A stretch of DNA of 64,000 bases. Origin: Alphaproteobacteria bacterium (GTDB lineage Bacteria; Pseudomonadota; Alphaproteobacteria; Caulobacterales; Caulobacteraceae). The position numbers were made by a program, and so were the translations under genes. Below are positions 10,201-16,892 of this stretch, piece by piece (the first letter of the stretch is position 1; every line of letters starts with the position of its first letter). Under the pieces are notes generated by a model, which saw only the letters and a list, made by a program, of their open reading frames with translations, ran no database searches and was not told the origin of the DNA. The stretch lies in assembly GCA_018826515.1 (NCBI GenBank), contig JAHKAM010000022.1, positions 1-64,000 of the forward strand, given 5' to 3'.

Positions 10201-13200
10201 GCGTTCTGCAGCGTGATGCCGCTGGCACCATCGACGGTCGCCAGGCTGGAAGAACCACGCCCGCTGTAGATCGCCAGGGTATCGTTGCCGCTGTTGAGCA
10301 GGATCGCCCCGGTGGTCGATCCGGCGTGCAGGTTTGTCGTCGTTGCCGCGCCCGGGGTGTTGACCCGAACGGCGCCGGCCCCGGCGCCGGTGGCGCTGCC
10401 GTAGTTGGTGAAGGTCCCGCCCGTGGCCGAGAACTGGACCGCCACGCCAGCGATTGAATCGGACCCGCCGGTCAGTGTGCCGGCCGCGGCATTGGTGATG
10501 GTCCCGCCCTGGATCAGCACGGCCGAAAAGTCTGGTGCGCTGATTGTGCCGGCGTTCAGGATGGTCGACGGCGCGTTGAGCACCGCAACGCCGTCACGGA
10601 ACAGGACGCCACCGCCTGCCCCGCCCGTGATCGTCCCGGTATTGGTCAGGTTCAGGCCGTTGGACGAATAGATCCCCGCCCCGCCGCCGGTGATCGTGCC
10701 CGAGTTGGTAATGGTGCCACCGGCGATATTGATCGCATAGTTGGTGCCGGCGGCCGTATAGACGCCGCCGCCGTCGACCGAACCATTGCCGATAAGACCG
10801 GCGTTTGTGATCGTCGCCGTACCGATGGTCGAGATGGCATTGCCGCCGCTGGCCACGATCTGGCCACTGAGATTATTGGTGATCGAAACTGCGCCGCTAC
10901 CCGCCGCGACGATGCCGCCATTGGCGCTGCCCAGCACGCGCCCGCTGTTGTTCAACGTCAGGCTGGAACTGCCACCGGTGGCGATCGCGACCGCGCCGCT
11001 GATCCGGGCACCCGAAGCGTTGGTGACCGAGAGCAGGCCGCCGTAGGTCGTCGCGCCGAAGACCGAGCCGCTGGAAATGCCGCCAGCGCCGCCGCTGATC
11101 GTGCCGGCGTTGTTGGTGACGGTGACTCCCGCATACTGCGAAAACACGCCGAAGCCCGTGGTCGCATTGCTGCCGCCCGTCAGGATGCCGGAGTTCGTCA
11201 TCGTCGAAAGGCCAAAGCCCGTGCCGAAGGCAGCATCCGTGCCCGCCGTGATCGTTCCGGTGTTCGTCGCCGTCAGGGCGCCGTTGGTGAGGAGACCGGT
11301 GTTCGAACCGGTCACCGTGCCGGCGTTGTTGAAGGTGTTCGCCCCGCCCGTGTTAAACCAGACGCCTACAAAGGCGTTGAGCGTTGCGCCGCTCAGGATC
11401 GACACGGTCGCCGGCGAACCGTTGCCGTTCATGGTGATGCCGTACCCCGTCCCGGTCGTCACAGTGAGCGATCCGTCCAGCGTGAGGCTGGACCCGGGAA
11501 CGAGATTCCAGCCGGGGCCGGTGGCGCGGGCGCCCGTCAGGGTCAGGTTGCCCGACTGGTGATTGTAGCTGTCGAAATTGCTGAGGTTCGAGAGGTTCAG
11601 CGAGCCGCTGATCCCGGTGCCGAGTGCGCTATTGAAGACGTCGTTCGACCCCGTGCCGGCGTTGATCGTCGAGCCGATCGTCCCACCCTGCCAGTTGAAC
11701 ACGTCGTTTCCGCTGCCGAAGGTCACCGCGCCGGTGATCGAACCCGTGGAAGCCAAGGTGAGCGTCGTGGCGCCGGCCCCAACGGCTGCGTCGTAGGCCC
11801 CCACCAGCGTCCCCGCGAGGTTGGCTGTCGTGGCGCCGCCGGCGAACGATCGCACGCCTCCGGTGCTTGAGCCCGCTTGCAGGTCGAGCGTATTGATTCC
11901 CGTTCCTGTGTTGAACAGCCCGATCAGGCCGACGATCGACCCGCCCGCCTGGTTGGTAACCGAAGTCGCGTGCGTGCCGGCGCCACCCGAATAGATGGCG
12001 ACCTGTTGGGCTCCGGTGGACGAGATCGTCCCGGAGTTGGTGACGCTCAGCCCTGTATTTGCGTAGATCGCCCCAAGCTGGTTGCCGACATAGGAGATCG
12101 TACCGGTGTTCGTGACCGTACCGGCCTGGCCGAACTGGATTGCGGAGTTCGCGTCTCCGCTCAGGTTCCGGATCGTGCCGGCGTTGACGACCACGCCATC
12201 GCCCGACGTCATGATTAGCGTACGACTGTTCGTACCGCTGCCCGTCACGGTCGAGGCGGCGCCGACATTGATGGTGTAGCCTTGGCCGACCGTGTAGACT
12301 GCGGCCAGCCCACCGCCCGTGACATCGGCGTTCAGGTTCAGGACGTTGCCCGTGGTCGCCGCGCTGGACGAATAGATTGCGCTGCCGGTCGCGGTGATCG
12401 CCGCGGTGTTGGTCACCGAAACGATGCCCGCGCCGGCGTTCGTTGCGTTCACGCCGGTCGCGAACGCCGTCAGGTTGCCGATCGCGGCGCCCACTGTGAC
12501 GTTGACGGCGGCCGTTCCGCCCGAACTGGCAGCAATGATACCCGTTCCGGTGCCGGCCACGTTGCTGTTGATCGTGCCGGCGCCGCTGGTGGTGACGTCC
12601 GCTCCGTCCGTGTTGGTCGAGTGGATGCCGATCGGAGCGACGATGGCCGCCTGGGATTGGATGTTGCTGCGGCCCCCCGTGGCGTCCGCGCGGATCCCGG
12701 TCACCAGGGCATTGATCGACCCGCCGGTCATCTCAATGAAGCTGCCGAAGAAATTGCTGGCGTTGATGCCGGTGTCGAAGCCCGAGATCGTGGACGTGCC
12801 AAGCTGAATGCCGGCGTTGACGCCGCTGACGGCGTTGAACCCGGCGACATGGGTGCCGTTGGCCACGAACGACAGGCTCTGGCCGGACGCGTCGAAAGAT
12901 ATGTAGCCCGACGGCGCCTGCAGGTTAATGCCGTAGCTGCCGGTGAAGGTGGAGCCACTGGAGGTAATCCCGACGCCCAGGTTGGCGTTGGTCGTGACGT
13001 ACAGGGCTGAGCCACCGTTCACCGTCGTGGTCAGGGTGTTCAAGCCGGCCAGGGTTACTCCGGTCGAGTTCAGGCCACTGGTCGAGCCCACGACGCGCAA
13101 GGCGTCTGAAGAGGGCGCACCCGTCGTATTGTTGATGGTGACGCCGGTGACGTTCGTCTGCGTCGACTGGGTTACGTTGGTCAGCTGGACGCCGCCCCCT

Positions 13201-13433
13201 GACCCCGACTGATCATTGACCGTAGGATTGCTGCCTCCGGTCCGGGCGATCGTGCCTCCCCCGGCCGGACTGACCACGGTCTGGGCAACGGCGGTCGAGA
13301 CCGCGAGCGAAGCCGCGATCAGCGCCGTCGAGGCCAGAAGGCCGACGCGAATCCGCCTCGGTGCGTCGAAGGACTCTCCATCGCGTGCATTGACAGTCGC
13401 GCGCGCTGCGCCGTTGGAGATCTTGCTGACCAT
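1227..13433 (-). CDS. Giant type V autotransporter with repetitive passenger
   Basis: One uninterrupted frame of about 4,070 codons encodes a type Va secreted protein. It has a long basic signal peptide of about 51 residues ending AVSTAVAQ. A huge Gly/Ala/Thr/Ser/Asn-rich passenger follows, built of short beta-helix rungs of the kind 'xVTNxGTITG', with PATR-like stretches such as LTGANSYTGGTSI. The C-terminal autotransporter beta-domain is about 280 residues, begins around GGWVSVFTGDQ and ends in an aromatic residue (KLNLRW). I see no cysteine, as is typical of passengers. A GTG at 13442 lies in frame just upstream, but ATG 13433 follows a GGTGGG-like ribosome site at suitable spacing. The likely role is surface adhesion or biofilm; I recognise no catalytic domain. 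No protease or two-partner TpsB gene is nearby. Confidence 0.93.
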   Translation of the reverse strand: MVSKISNGAARATVNARDGESFDAPRRIRVGLLASTALIAASLAVSTAVAQTVVSPAGGGTIARTGGSNPTVNDQSGSGGGVQLTNVTQSTQTNVTGVTINNTTGAPSSDALRVVGSTSGLNSTGVTLAGLNTLTTTVNGGSALYVTTNANLGVGITSSGSTFTGSYGINLQAPSGYISFDASGQSLSFVANGTHVAGFNAVSGVNAGIQLGTSTISGFDTGINASNFFGSFIEMTGGSINALVTGIRADATGGRSNIQSQAAIVAPIGIHSTNTDGADVTTSGAGTINSNVAGTGTGIIAASSGGTAAVNVTVGAAIGNLTAFATGVNATNAGAGIVSVTNTAAITATGSAIYSSSAATTGNVLNLNADVTGGGLAAVYTVGQGYTINVGAASTVTGSGTNSRTLIMTSGDGVVVNAGTIRNLSGDANSAIQFGQAGTVTNTGTISYVGNQLGAIYANTGLSVTNSGTISSTGAQQVAIYSGGAGTHATSVTNQAGGSIVGLIGLFNTGTGINTLDLQAGSSTGGVRSFAGGATTANLAGTLVGAYDAAVGAGATTLTLASTGSITGAVTFGSGNDVFNWQGGTIGSTINAGTGSNDVFNSALGTGISGSLNLSNLSNFDSYNHQSGNLTLTGARATGPGWNLVPGSSLTLDGSLTVTTGTGYGITMNGNGSPATVSILSGATLNAFVGVWFNTGGANTFNNAGTVTGSNTGLLTNGALTATNTGTITAGTDAAFGTGFGLSTMTNSGILTGGSNATTGFGVFSQYAGVTVTNNAGTISGGAGGISSGSVFGATTYGGLLSVTNASGARISGAVAIATGGSSSLTLNNSGRVLGSANGGIVAAGSGAVSITNNLSGQIVASGGNAISTIGTATITNAGLIGNGSVDGGGVYTAAGTNYAINIAGGTITNSGTITGGGAGIYSSNGLNLTNTGTITGGAGGGVLFRDGVAVLNAPSTILNAGTISAPDFSAVLIQGGTITNAAAGTLTGGSDSIAGVAVQFSATGGTFTNYGSATGAGAGAVRVNTPGAATTTNLHAGSTTGAILLNSGNDTLAIYSGRGSSSLATVDGASGITLQNAGTLGAAVFGTADLGGGTNTLSLRGTGDGTAANGTAGTYNLSGGSVIGASILDKLDAGTWTLTGNGAGYTTINAGDGGGNDGLLILNGTGLTAGITINGATVRAMTVAALGTGLITMINPTLQFGATGTYTNAISLAAADPVNDPTNLQTFGTGITATLSGAITQATAGQPLVFSSVDANGVANTGTFVLTNTGNSWTGQTRIQAGTTLQGLTTTISGGSILNNGALVFSQGSAGSFSTAISGTGSFRMTAGGAVTLLGTNTFTGGTTVDGFSNLLIGNGGTTGSITGSINLVNSNVWFNRNDGYVNSSTITGNAGSQVFLTGLLTLNGSITGAQVVAQGPAITLGGVVSGASASAVNLTSGAVTVAATGSILGGNFFGVRANALSGVIHNFGSITNTGTGGDNAVGAGIGVVATSGSTIINNGSVSNATALISGRNAGINHVVNSTGTLTVNNYATITGDLYHAIEGQSGSGALSVNNFLGGSINGLGNAGGGDGVSNGSSAQLTIVNAGSITGRSSGVSSNGAAVITNSGAISGGGQGIYSSGVLTLTNSGTIHQTSGGGTAVTLVNGGSILNNTGGLIAGFDRGVRLVSGAATITNAGSITGGFNDAIYAGGALTLINTGALTSNSYSGVYLAAGGSITNAGAITGGSSAGQGYGVVVNSSAATLITNQSGGLITGGIGSILLSGAGSTTIDLQVGSTVNGTILSTASGTQNMTVAGALNGAYDASTGTGVDNITLASTGSMTSAALGGGNDSFLYQGGAFSGLIDGGTGADAFTSNLGAASRTLSLTSIQGFETFAHQSGQLTLNDVGTFSGGASVAGGTLLVDGVLFADTLVGNGAVLGGTGTINGAVTIADGGVLSGVQGGDLAISSLNLSSGSIVNATFSGAGGPALFSIAGDLTLDGTLNVASSGAYGFGVYGLMTYGGLLSDNGLTLGTTPGGAQRMSVQTSVAGQVNVVHAPTTLLFWDGGNAGQHDNGAVNGGAGVWTAAGSEWTDANGLFNGSMEPQPGFAVFQGAGGLITVDDVAGAVGVTGMQFAADGYSVQGDSITLAAVTTTIRVGDGTLAGAGWTTVIGSELTGAGQLALTDLGTLILTGANSYTGGTSIDTGRLQIGAGGTTGSILGPVSLTNNGSLVFARSDNPVFSNAVSGNGTVVINGEVTLTGPITATNGVNLGAGSTATLSDVRLASGTAVTLGGANATLNVASGGVVQSLNGTGVFVTAANGFINNLGAISGSGTAVLANGDLTLTNGASGSISGLFGVSAAQNLYLTNNGSIAATVTNFNNSGIYAGGTGTILNTGSIVSGTNAIYTQGAGAVTNSGLIRGGGNASTIRLFGANSTVTNQAGGEITTAGSGTGVYLDGTGGTVVNAGTIRGAQAVNFLAAGGTLTNSGILIGISGSGVIGTGGAVTNLAGGSITGQLSGVTFVTAAGSVNNAGTIVGTTAHGVNLNAGGVVDNSGSISGAVVGVRSLAGLTLTSSGSISGGGNAVESVGAFNDTLTFLAGSTTTGSVLTDNGDDLISLAGGLTGSVAAGLGADTVTLFTTGSFSGLLDGGDGVDAFVLDGAGAGTVDISTVLNFESRTMQGPGVFTLTGADASSTGWAINAGVLAASGGLAIGDDVTVTIGANGTLALLDSEAIGSLAGSGAVNLGSNTLGVVNGGAYGGVIGGSGGLTLIGGALTLSGATTYTGVTDIQGGALVLGASDVLSDLTGVNVATGAILDLGAFNDTVGILALSGTLNGTGTLTAGEYQLNGATVNANLGAGNLFQLSGVSTLNGTSGSQQVNVAGGTLNLGASDRLSDTATVVVGSGAVLGLNAINDTVGLLGLSGTLNGTGTLTAGEYQLNGATVNANLGAGNLFQVSGVSALNGTSASQAVSIAGGTLALGASDRLSDTATVVVGSGAILNLGAFNDTVGLLGLSGTLNGTGTLTAGEYQLNGATVNANLGAGNLFQVSGISTLNGTSGSEAVTVAGGTLVLGASDRLSDTATLLVGTNGALDIGGFNEAVGIAGLSGTLDGTGTLTAGEYQLNGATVNANLGAGNLFQVSGVSTLNGTSASEAVTISGGTLSLGASDRLSDTATVMVGSGAVLSLNAFNDAVGLLGLSGTLDGTGTLTAGEYQLNGATVNANLGAGNLFQVSGVSTLNGTSASEAVTIAGGTLALGASDRLSDTATLVVGADGTLTLGAFDETVGIAGLSGALDGTGTLTAGEYQLNGATVNANLGAGNLFQVSGVSTLNGTSASGAVSIVGGTLALGASNRLSDTATVVVGSGAVLDLSAFNDTVGLFGLSGTLNGTGTLTATETQLSGATVNGNLAGDRLFNLAGESILNGTAAQNLVSVQAGALRLGASERLSDAATVSVSEGATLAVGAWMERIGSLYGMGDVTVGAAGRLTLTGAESAFGGRLSGTGSVLHAGGLFTLVGDHTISNIINQAGELRFVGSTTGAVSVTGGTLTGAGTIGGALTVSNGAVLSPGLADQFNGIGGFTVGGLSLTGGRLNIDVTGTAAGSLIDQIRVLGAATLTGGTVMPTFQGPASGFDFSTRYLFLQAGSLVGTFANGQAFTAAAQDGLFWRVRYDLAPNGAVLELRQLTDFDPGETGTVNQRAVGVAFSGGQLEASDDYAAVLSVIAGLSGAERNAAFNSASGEALAGLTTSLFSANDQFMRTVQASGGRSEEDAGSLSFASQLSLSSDHASPASQLAGVLNAYDPGAPMTSANGGWVSVFTGDQALEGKTPGQATVDSRHSGFAGGYGVSNGPWSLGGAAGVTRMEGEVVARASSYEADLTHAAGYVSYDDGQWTADVTASVFGGATDTRRIVAVGPFTGAAFGDTHAEGQAIAASVARRFRFEDDGTVALGVVGTASNASVDGFTETGAGALSLTAAGLERDWQTLNFSARATQPYRVNGRTMKVYGGLGVMLTTGDRQAAGDMRFSGAPTGFGAFTIEGAETPPLAGVADFGLEIEAADGVSISAGYRGLFSDRLRDNQVGMKLNLRW
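3075..5040 (-). repeat. Seven 276-bp in-frame tandem repeats
   Basis: Within the autotransporter passenger a 92-residue unit recurs seven times with no length change. The codons for the LNG of the core TAGEYQLNGATVNANLG fall at 3288 (diverged copy), 3564, 3840, 4116, 4392, 4668 and 4944, exactly 276 bp apart. Each unit also carries LGASDRLSDTATVVVG and a GLSGTLNGTGTL turn. Copies differ by scattered substitutions, and the copy nearest the barrel is the most diverged. The strict register suggests recent duplication or gene conversion under length constraint. Confidence 0.93.
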
Positions 13434-13952
13434 GTCGCCCACCTACCCGACCGCGTCCTTCAGAAACGGTCGTTACAAAACGGCGGACCAACGCGGACTT
13501 GCCGTGGGAAGACACAACTCCCCGGTGCGGGACTAACACCGGTTTTCAGGGCCCGGAATGTCTGGGAATCTCAATGAATGAGACGCTCGGACAAGGTTCC
13601 GCCAACCTTGCCGGTCCGGCATCTTCACCGTCAGCGCCACAAAGGAGGCCCCGCGTGTCAAGGTGAAAAGCGGGGCCCTGCCCGGCCCCCGCGGCTGGCG
13701 AAGTTTTTGAAACCGCTGGGCTTGTTTCAGTCGCCTTGTGCGCGAGTTTCCGGCCTTTTCATCGGAAATTCGACGCCCGACCGTCCGGCCTTCCCTCTCC
13801 CGACCCTGCGAATCCGACGGGCCGCCGCGTCGCAGCCGCGATGACCCCCTCAGACTATCAGGACGTGCATATCCGGGACCGCTCAGCCGGAGCCCGCGGG
13901 ACCGGGACCAGCCGAAACCTCAACGCCGCCACCCCTTGGCCGGGATTGTCGC
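13434..13952. other. Intergenic region upstream of autotransporter gene
   Basis: About 520 bp with no convincing gene separates the autotransporter start from the 3' end of the AraC gene. It must hold the autotransporter promoter and leader, but I cannot pick a confident -35/-10 pair. It contains two small hairpins: CAAGGTT/AACCTTG at 13592-13610 and an 8-bp GC stem GGCCCCGC/GCGGGGCC at 13647-13654 and 13670-13677. Neither is followed by a T tract, so neither is a clear terminator. Confidence 0.5.
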
Positions 13953-14924
13953 TCAATCCTCGGCCCCGCCAATCCCGTGCAGCTGCCGATAGACGCGCGG
14001 CGACATGCCGAACCGCTGCCGGAAGGCGCGGCTGAGATGCGCGGCGTCGCTGAAACCCAGCCGATGGGCGATATTGCCGATCGGCTCCTTGAGCTTCAGT
14101 CCGATCAGGGCGCCGCAGGCCTCATCGAGGCGTCGCGCGAGAATGTAGGTCTGAACGCCGCCGTCGGCCCGGAACGCCGCTGTCAGCCGGTCCGGGGGGA
14201 CGTCCAGCACCCGGCAAAGTTCGCTGGCGGACGCCCGCCCCAGCCCCATGTTTTGATCGATCGCCGCGATGGCCGCTGCGCGCAGCGTGTCTTCCGAGGT
14301 GACCCGGACGGGCGCAGCCGGCGCGGCCGCCTCCACACCGACGGCCAGCAGTTCCAGAAACGACCGTTCAAACCGGGCCGCGCCCTGGGTCGTGAGTTCC
14401 GGCAACATACGCCAGAAATTCCGCGCCAGTTCCATCACCGCAGACGCCGCTTCGCCGGCGACCACCAGGCCATGCAGGCGATCGATCGGCGCGAACCAGG
14501 TCGTCGCCAGATCGCGGGGCACGATCAGCGAATAGGTGAGACTGGCCGTCGAGCCGTGCAGCGACGGCCGGGCCAGGTCGTGGAAATGATATGAGCCCTC
14601 CGGTTCGAAAAAGGGCCGGCCGTCCATGTCGCCCTGGGCAGCGCCCCGGACCATCATGTTGACAATGACGGGATGAAAGTCCGACGCGCGAATGTCCTGG
14701 AGCCGCCGCTCCCAGGTCATGGCCGTGATCTCGGTCCGCACGAACAGCGTCTGTCCCAGGGAGGCGCTTTCCATCAGCACGTTGAACGGCTCGGTCGGGA
14801 CCGTGCGGTAGACCCGCTCGGCCCGCGGCCAGTCCCTTCTCAGCCAGCCGTCATATCGGGCGTCCGGCGGCAGATCCTCGGTCGAATAGCGGAGGATCGG
14901 GATCGCCGGGACGGAAAGAGACAT
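13953..14924 (-). CDS. AraC family transcriptional regulator
   Basis: This 323-residue regulator has an N-terminal AraC-binding-like domain (about residues 15-200, with LQDIRASDFHPVIVNMMVRG) and a C-terminal double helix-turn-helix (about 215-320). The second HTH has the family signature: IGNIAHRLGFSDAAHLSRAF followed by RQRFGMSPRVYRQ. The overall layout matches regulators of the FeaR/NahR-like 'AraC-binding-like domain' group, which often control aromatic or aldehyde catabolism. It lies upstream of, and on the same strand as, an aldehyde dehydrogenase gene across a 424-bp gap, so that gene is a candidate target. This is inference only. The start ATG fits the domain boundary. Confidence 0.88.
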   Translation of the reverse strand: MSLSVPAIPILRYSTEDLPPDARYDGWLRRDWPRAERVYRTVPTEPFNVLMESASLGQTLFVRTEITAMTWERRLQDIRASDFHPVIVNMMVRGAAQGDMDGRPFFEPEGSYHFHDLARPSLHGSTASLTYSLIVPRDLATTWFAPIDRLHGLVVAGEAASAVMELARNFWRMLPELTTQGAARFERSFLELLAVGVEAAAPAAPVRVTSEDTLRAAAIAAIDQNMGLGRASASELCRVLDVPPDRLTAAFRADGGVQTYILARRLDEACGALIGLKLKEPIGNIAHRLGFSDAAHLSRAFRQRFGMSPRVYRQLHGIGGAED

Positions 14925-15348
14925 GTGACACGCTTCACTGACGCAAAAACTATCCGTGCCGAAAGATCGACGAATCTCACGACCAGAAGTACCAGAGAGC
15001 AGCGATATCGACTTGAGCGAGAGTTGGCCAGCACCCGCAGACGGGCTTTCTGAAGCGTGCTGGCGGGGCGAAGTCAGCGGGTGAAGCCCGCCCCCTTACC
15101 AGGCCCGCAGACCGGCTGGCCGGGCGCGGCATCGACATCTGCCACGAGGACCTCTCAGCTTGACCTCGCCAGGTCGAAAGCCGCCCTGTCCTGCCTGCAT
15201 TCAGGCAACGGCGTCGCCAAGGCTGTGTCGGTTTCGGCGCGGAAACGCCGAAGAGTGCGTCTGCTGATCAGATGGCGAGTGAACCCTCGACAATGGCTTG
15301 CGCCGCCTTCGCCAAAGATCTTTCAGGGTCTTCCTGACAGCACCGCGA
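14925..15348. other. Intergenic region, no gene recognised
   Basis: This 424-bp stretch lies between the AraC gene start and the aldehyde dehydrogenase stop. Both strands are open in places, but no frame resembles a known protein or has a good ribosome site. A 7-bp stem with a 6-nt loop sits at 15233-15252 (TTCGGCG/CGCCGAA). Its position about 100 bp past the dehydrogenase stop could make it a weak terminator, but there is no T tract. Confidence 0.4.
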
Positions 15349-16791
15349 TCAACCCGCCGAGTAGCTCGTCTTGGTCTGGGTGAAGAACTCCACCGCCGCG
15401 AACCCCTGCTCCCGCGCGCCATAGCTGGAGGACTTCGAACCGCCGAACGGGACGTGATAGTCGACCCCCGCCGTCGGCAGATTGACCATGGTCATCCCCG
15501 CCTTCGCCCGCCGCTGGAAATCGCGGGCGTGTTTCAGCGAGCGGGTGACGATGCCGGCCGAGAGGCCGAATTCGACACCGTTGGCGATCTCCAGCGCCTG
15601 CTCATAATCCCTGACCCGGATGGTCGAGGCGACCGGGCCGAAGACCTCCTCATTGTTGATGCGCATCCCGGCCTCGGTATCGGCGATCAGGGTCGGCTGG
15701 ACATACCAGCCCGGCTTCTCAAGTTGCAGCCGCTGGCCGCCGGTGACCACCCGGCCGCCCTCGCCGCGCGCCACCTCGATGTAGCGGTAGGAGGTCTCCA
15801 TCTGATCCTCGGACACGGCCGGCCCCATCTGGGTCTCGGGGTCGAGGGCGTCGCCGACCCGCAGGGCCGCGACCCGCTCGGCCAGGGCGGCGACGAATTG
15901 GTCGTGGATGCCCTCCTGTACGATCAGCCGGCTCGAGGCCGTGCAGCGTTGACCGGTGGCGAAGAACGAACCGTCCAGCGCGATCTGCACCGCCCGGTCG
16001 AGGTCAGCGTCGTCAAGTACGATCAGCGGATTCTTGCCGCCCATCTCCAGCTGGACCCGCGCCTGCCGCTTCACTGCGCCCGCAGCCACGCCCGCTCCGA
16101 CGCGCTGCGACCCGGTGAAGCTGACGCCGTCTACGTCCGGATGATCGACGATCGCCTGACCGACCCGGCCGCGACCGATCACCATGTTGAGCACGCCCTT
16201 CGGCAAGCCCGCCTCATGCAGGATGGCGACCAGCGCCTCGGCCGTCGCCGGCGTCGGGCCGGCCGGCTTCATCACCACCGTATTGCCGAACGCCAGGGCC
16301 GGGGCCGCCTTCCACGCCGGGATGGCGACGGGGAAATTCCACGGCGTGATCAGGCCATAGATGCCGACCGCCTGCCGATAGGTCTGGATTTCCACACCGG
16401 GCCGCACCGAGGCCAGGTTCTGACCGTGAACGCGCAGGGCCTCGCCTGCGAAATATTTCAGCACCCGTCCGGCCCGAACCGTCTCGCCGATCCCCTCGGC
16501 CAGGGTCTTGCCCTCCTCGCGCGACAGCAGCCTCCCCAGCGCCTCACGCCGCTCCATCACCAGCGTTCCGGCGCGGTCGAGGATATCCGAGCGCACCTCG
16601 GGCGACGCCTCGGCCCAGGCGGGGAAAGCCGTCTTCGCCGCCGCAACCGCCGCATTGACCTCGGCCTCTCCGCCGTCGGGCGTGCGGGCCACCACCTCGC
16701 GGGTGTCCGACGGATTGAGACTTTCGCCCGGACGCTCGGCCGCGACCGCCTCGCCGTTGATCCAGTGGCAAAGTTCGATCGTTCCGGTCAT
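15349..16791 (-). CDS. NAD(P)-dependent aldehyde dehydrogenase
   Basis: This 480-residue protein has the full ALDH superfamily core. The oxyanion Asn152 lies in TPWNFP, Lys175 in VVMKP, the general base Glu249 in QLEMGGKNP, and nucleophile Cys283 in GQRCTASSR. The C-terminal VPFGGSKSSSYGAREQG motif is typical. Overall wording resembles bacterial alpha-ketoglutaric semialdehyde and related semialdehyde dehydrogenases, which oxidise aldehydes from sugar-acid or amino-acid breakdown in the cytoplasm. The exact substrate cannot be read from sequence. It is divergent from the 5-oxoprolinase gene with about 100 bp between the starts, so the two may share control. An AraC regulator lies downstream. 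Confidence 0.9.
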   Translation of the reverse strand: MTGTIELCHWINGEAVAAERPGESLNPSDTREVVARTPDGGEAEVNAAVAAAKTAFPAWAEASPEVRSDILDRAGTLVMERREALGRLLSREEGKTLAEGIGETVRAGRVLKYFAGEALRVHGQNLASVRPGVEIQTYRQAVGIYGLITPWNFPVAIPAWKAAPALAFGNTVVMKPAGPTPATAEALVAILHEAGLPKGVLNMVIGRGRVGQAIVDHPDVDGVSFTGSQRVGAGVAAGAVKRQARVQLEMGGKNPLIVLDDADLDRAVQIALDGSFFATGQRCTASSRLIVQEGIHDQFVAALAERVAALRVGDALDPETQMGPAVSEDQMETSYRYIEVARGEGGRVVTGGQRLQLEKPGWYVQPTLIADTEAGMRINNEEVFGPVASTIRVRDYEQALEIANGVEFGLSAGIVTRSLKHARDFQRRAKAGMTMVNLPTAGVDYHVPFGGSKSSSYGAREQGFAAVEFFTQTKTSYSAG

Positions 16792-16892
16792 GTCGCGTCC
16801 TCGTTCTGCTAGGCCCGATCTAGCAACCGAAGACCGCTCGCGACAGGCCCCTGGCGGAACAGATCGAGCGAAGTCTGCGATAAGCTGCCGGA

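Noticed and set aside
13578-13992. Small plus-strand frames in the autotransporter leader region
   Set aside because: They are Arg/Pro-rich, lack ribosome sites and show no known domain.
15057-15383. 108-codon plus-strand frame between the AraC and aldehyde dehydrogenase genes
   Set aside because: It has no similarity to any family I know, no ribosome site, and overlaps the 3' end of a certain gene.
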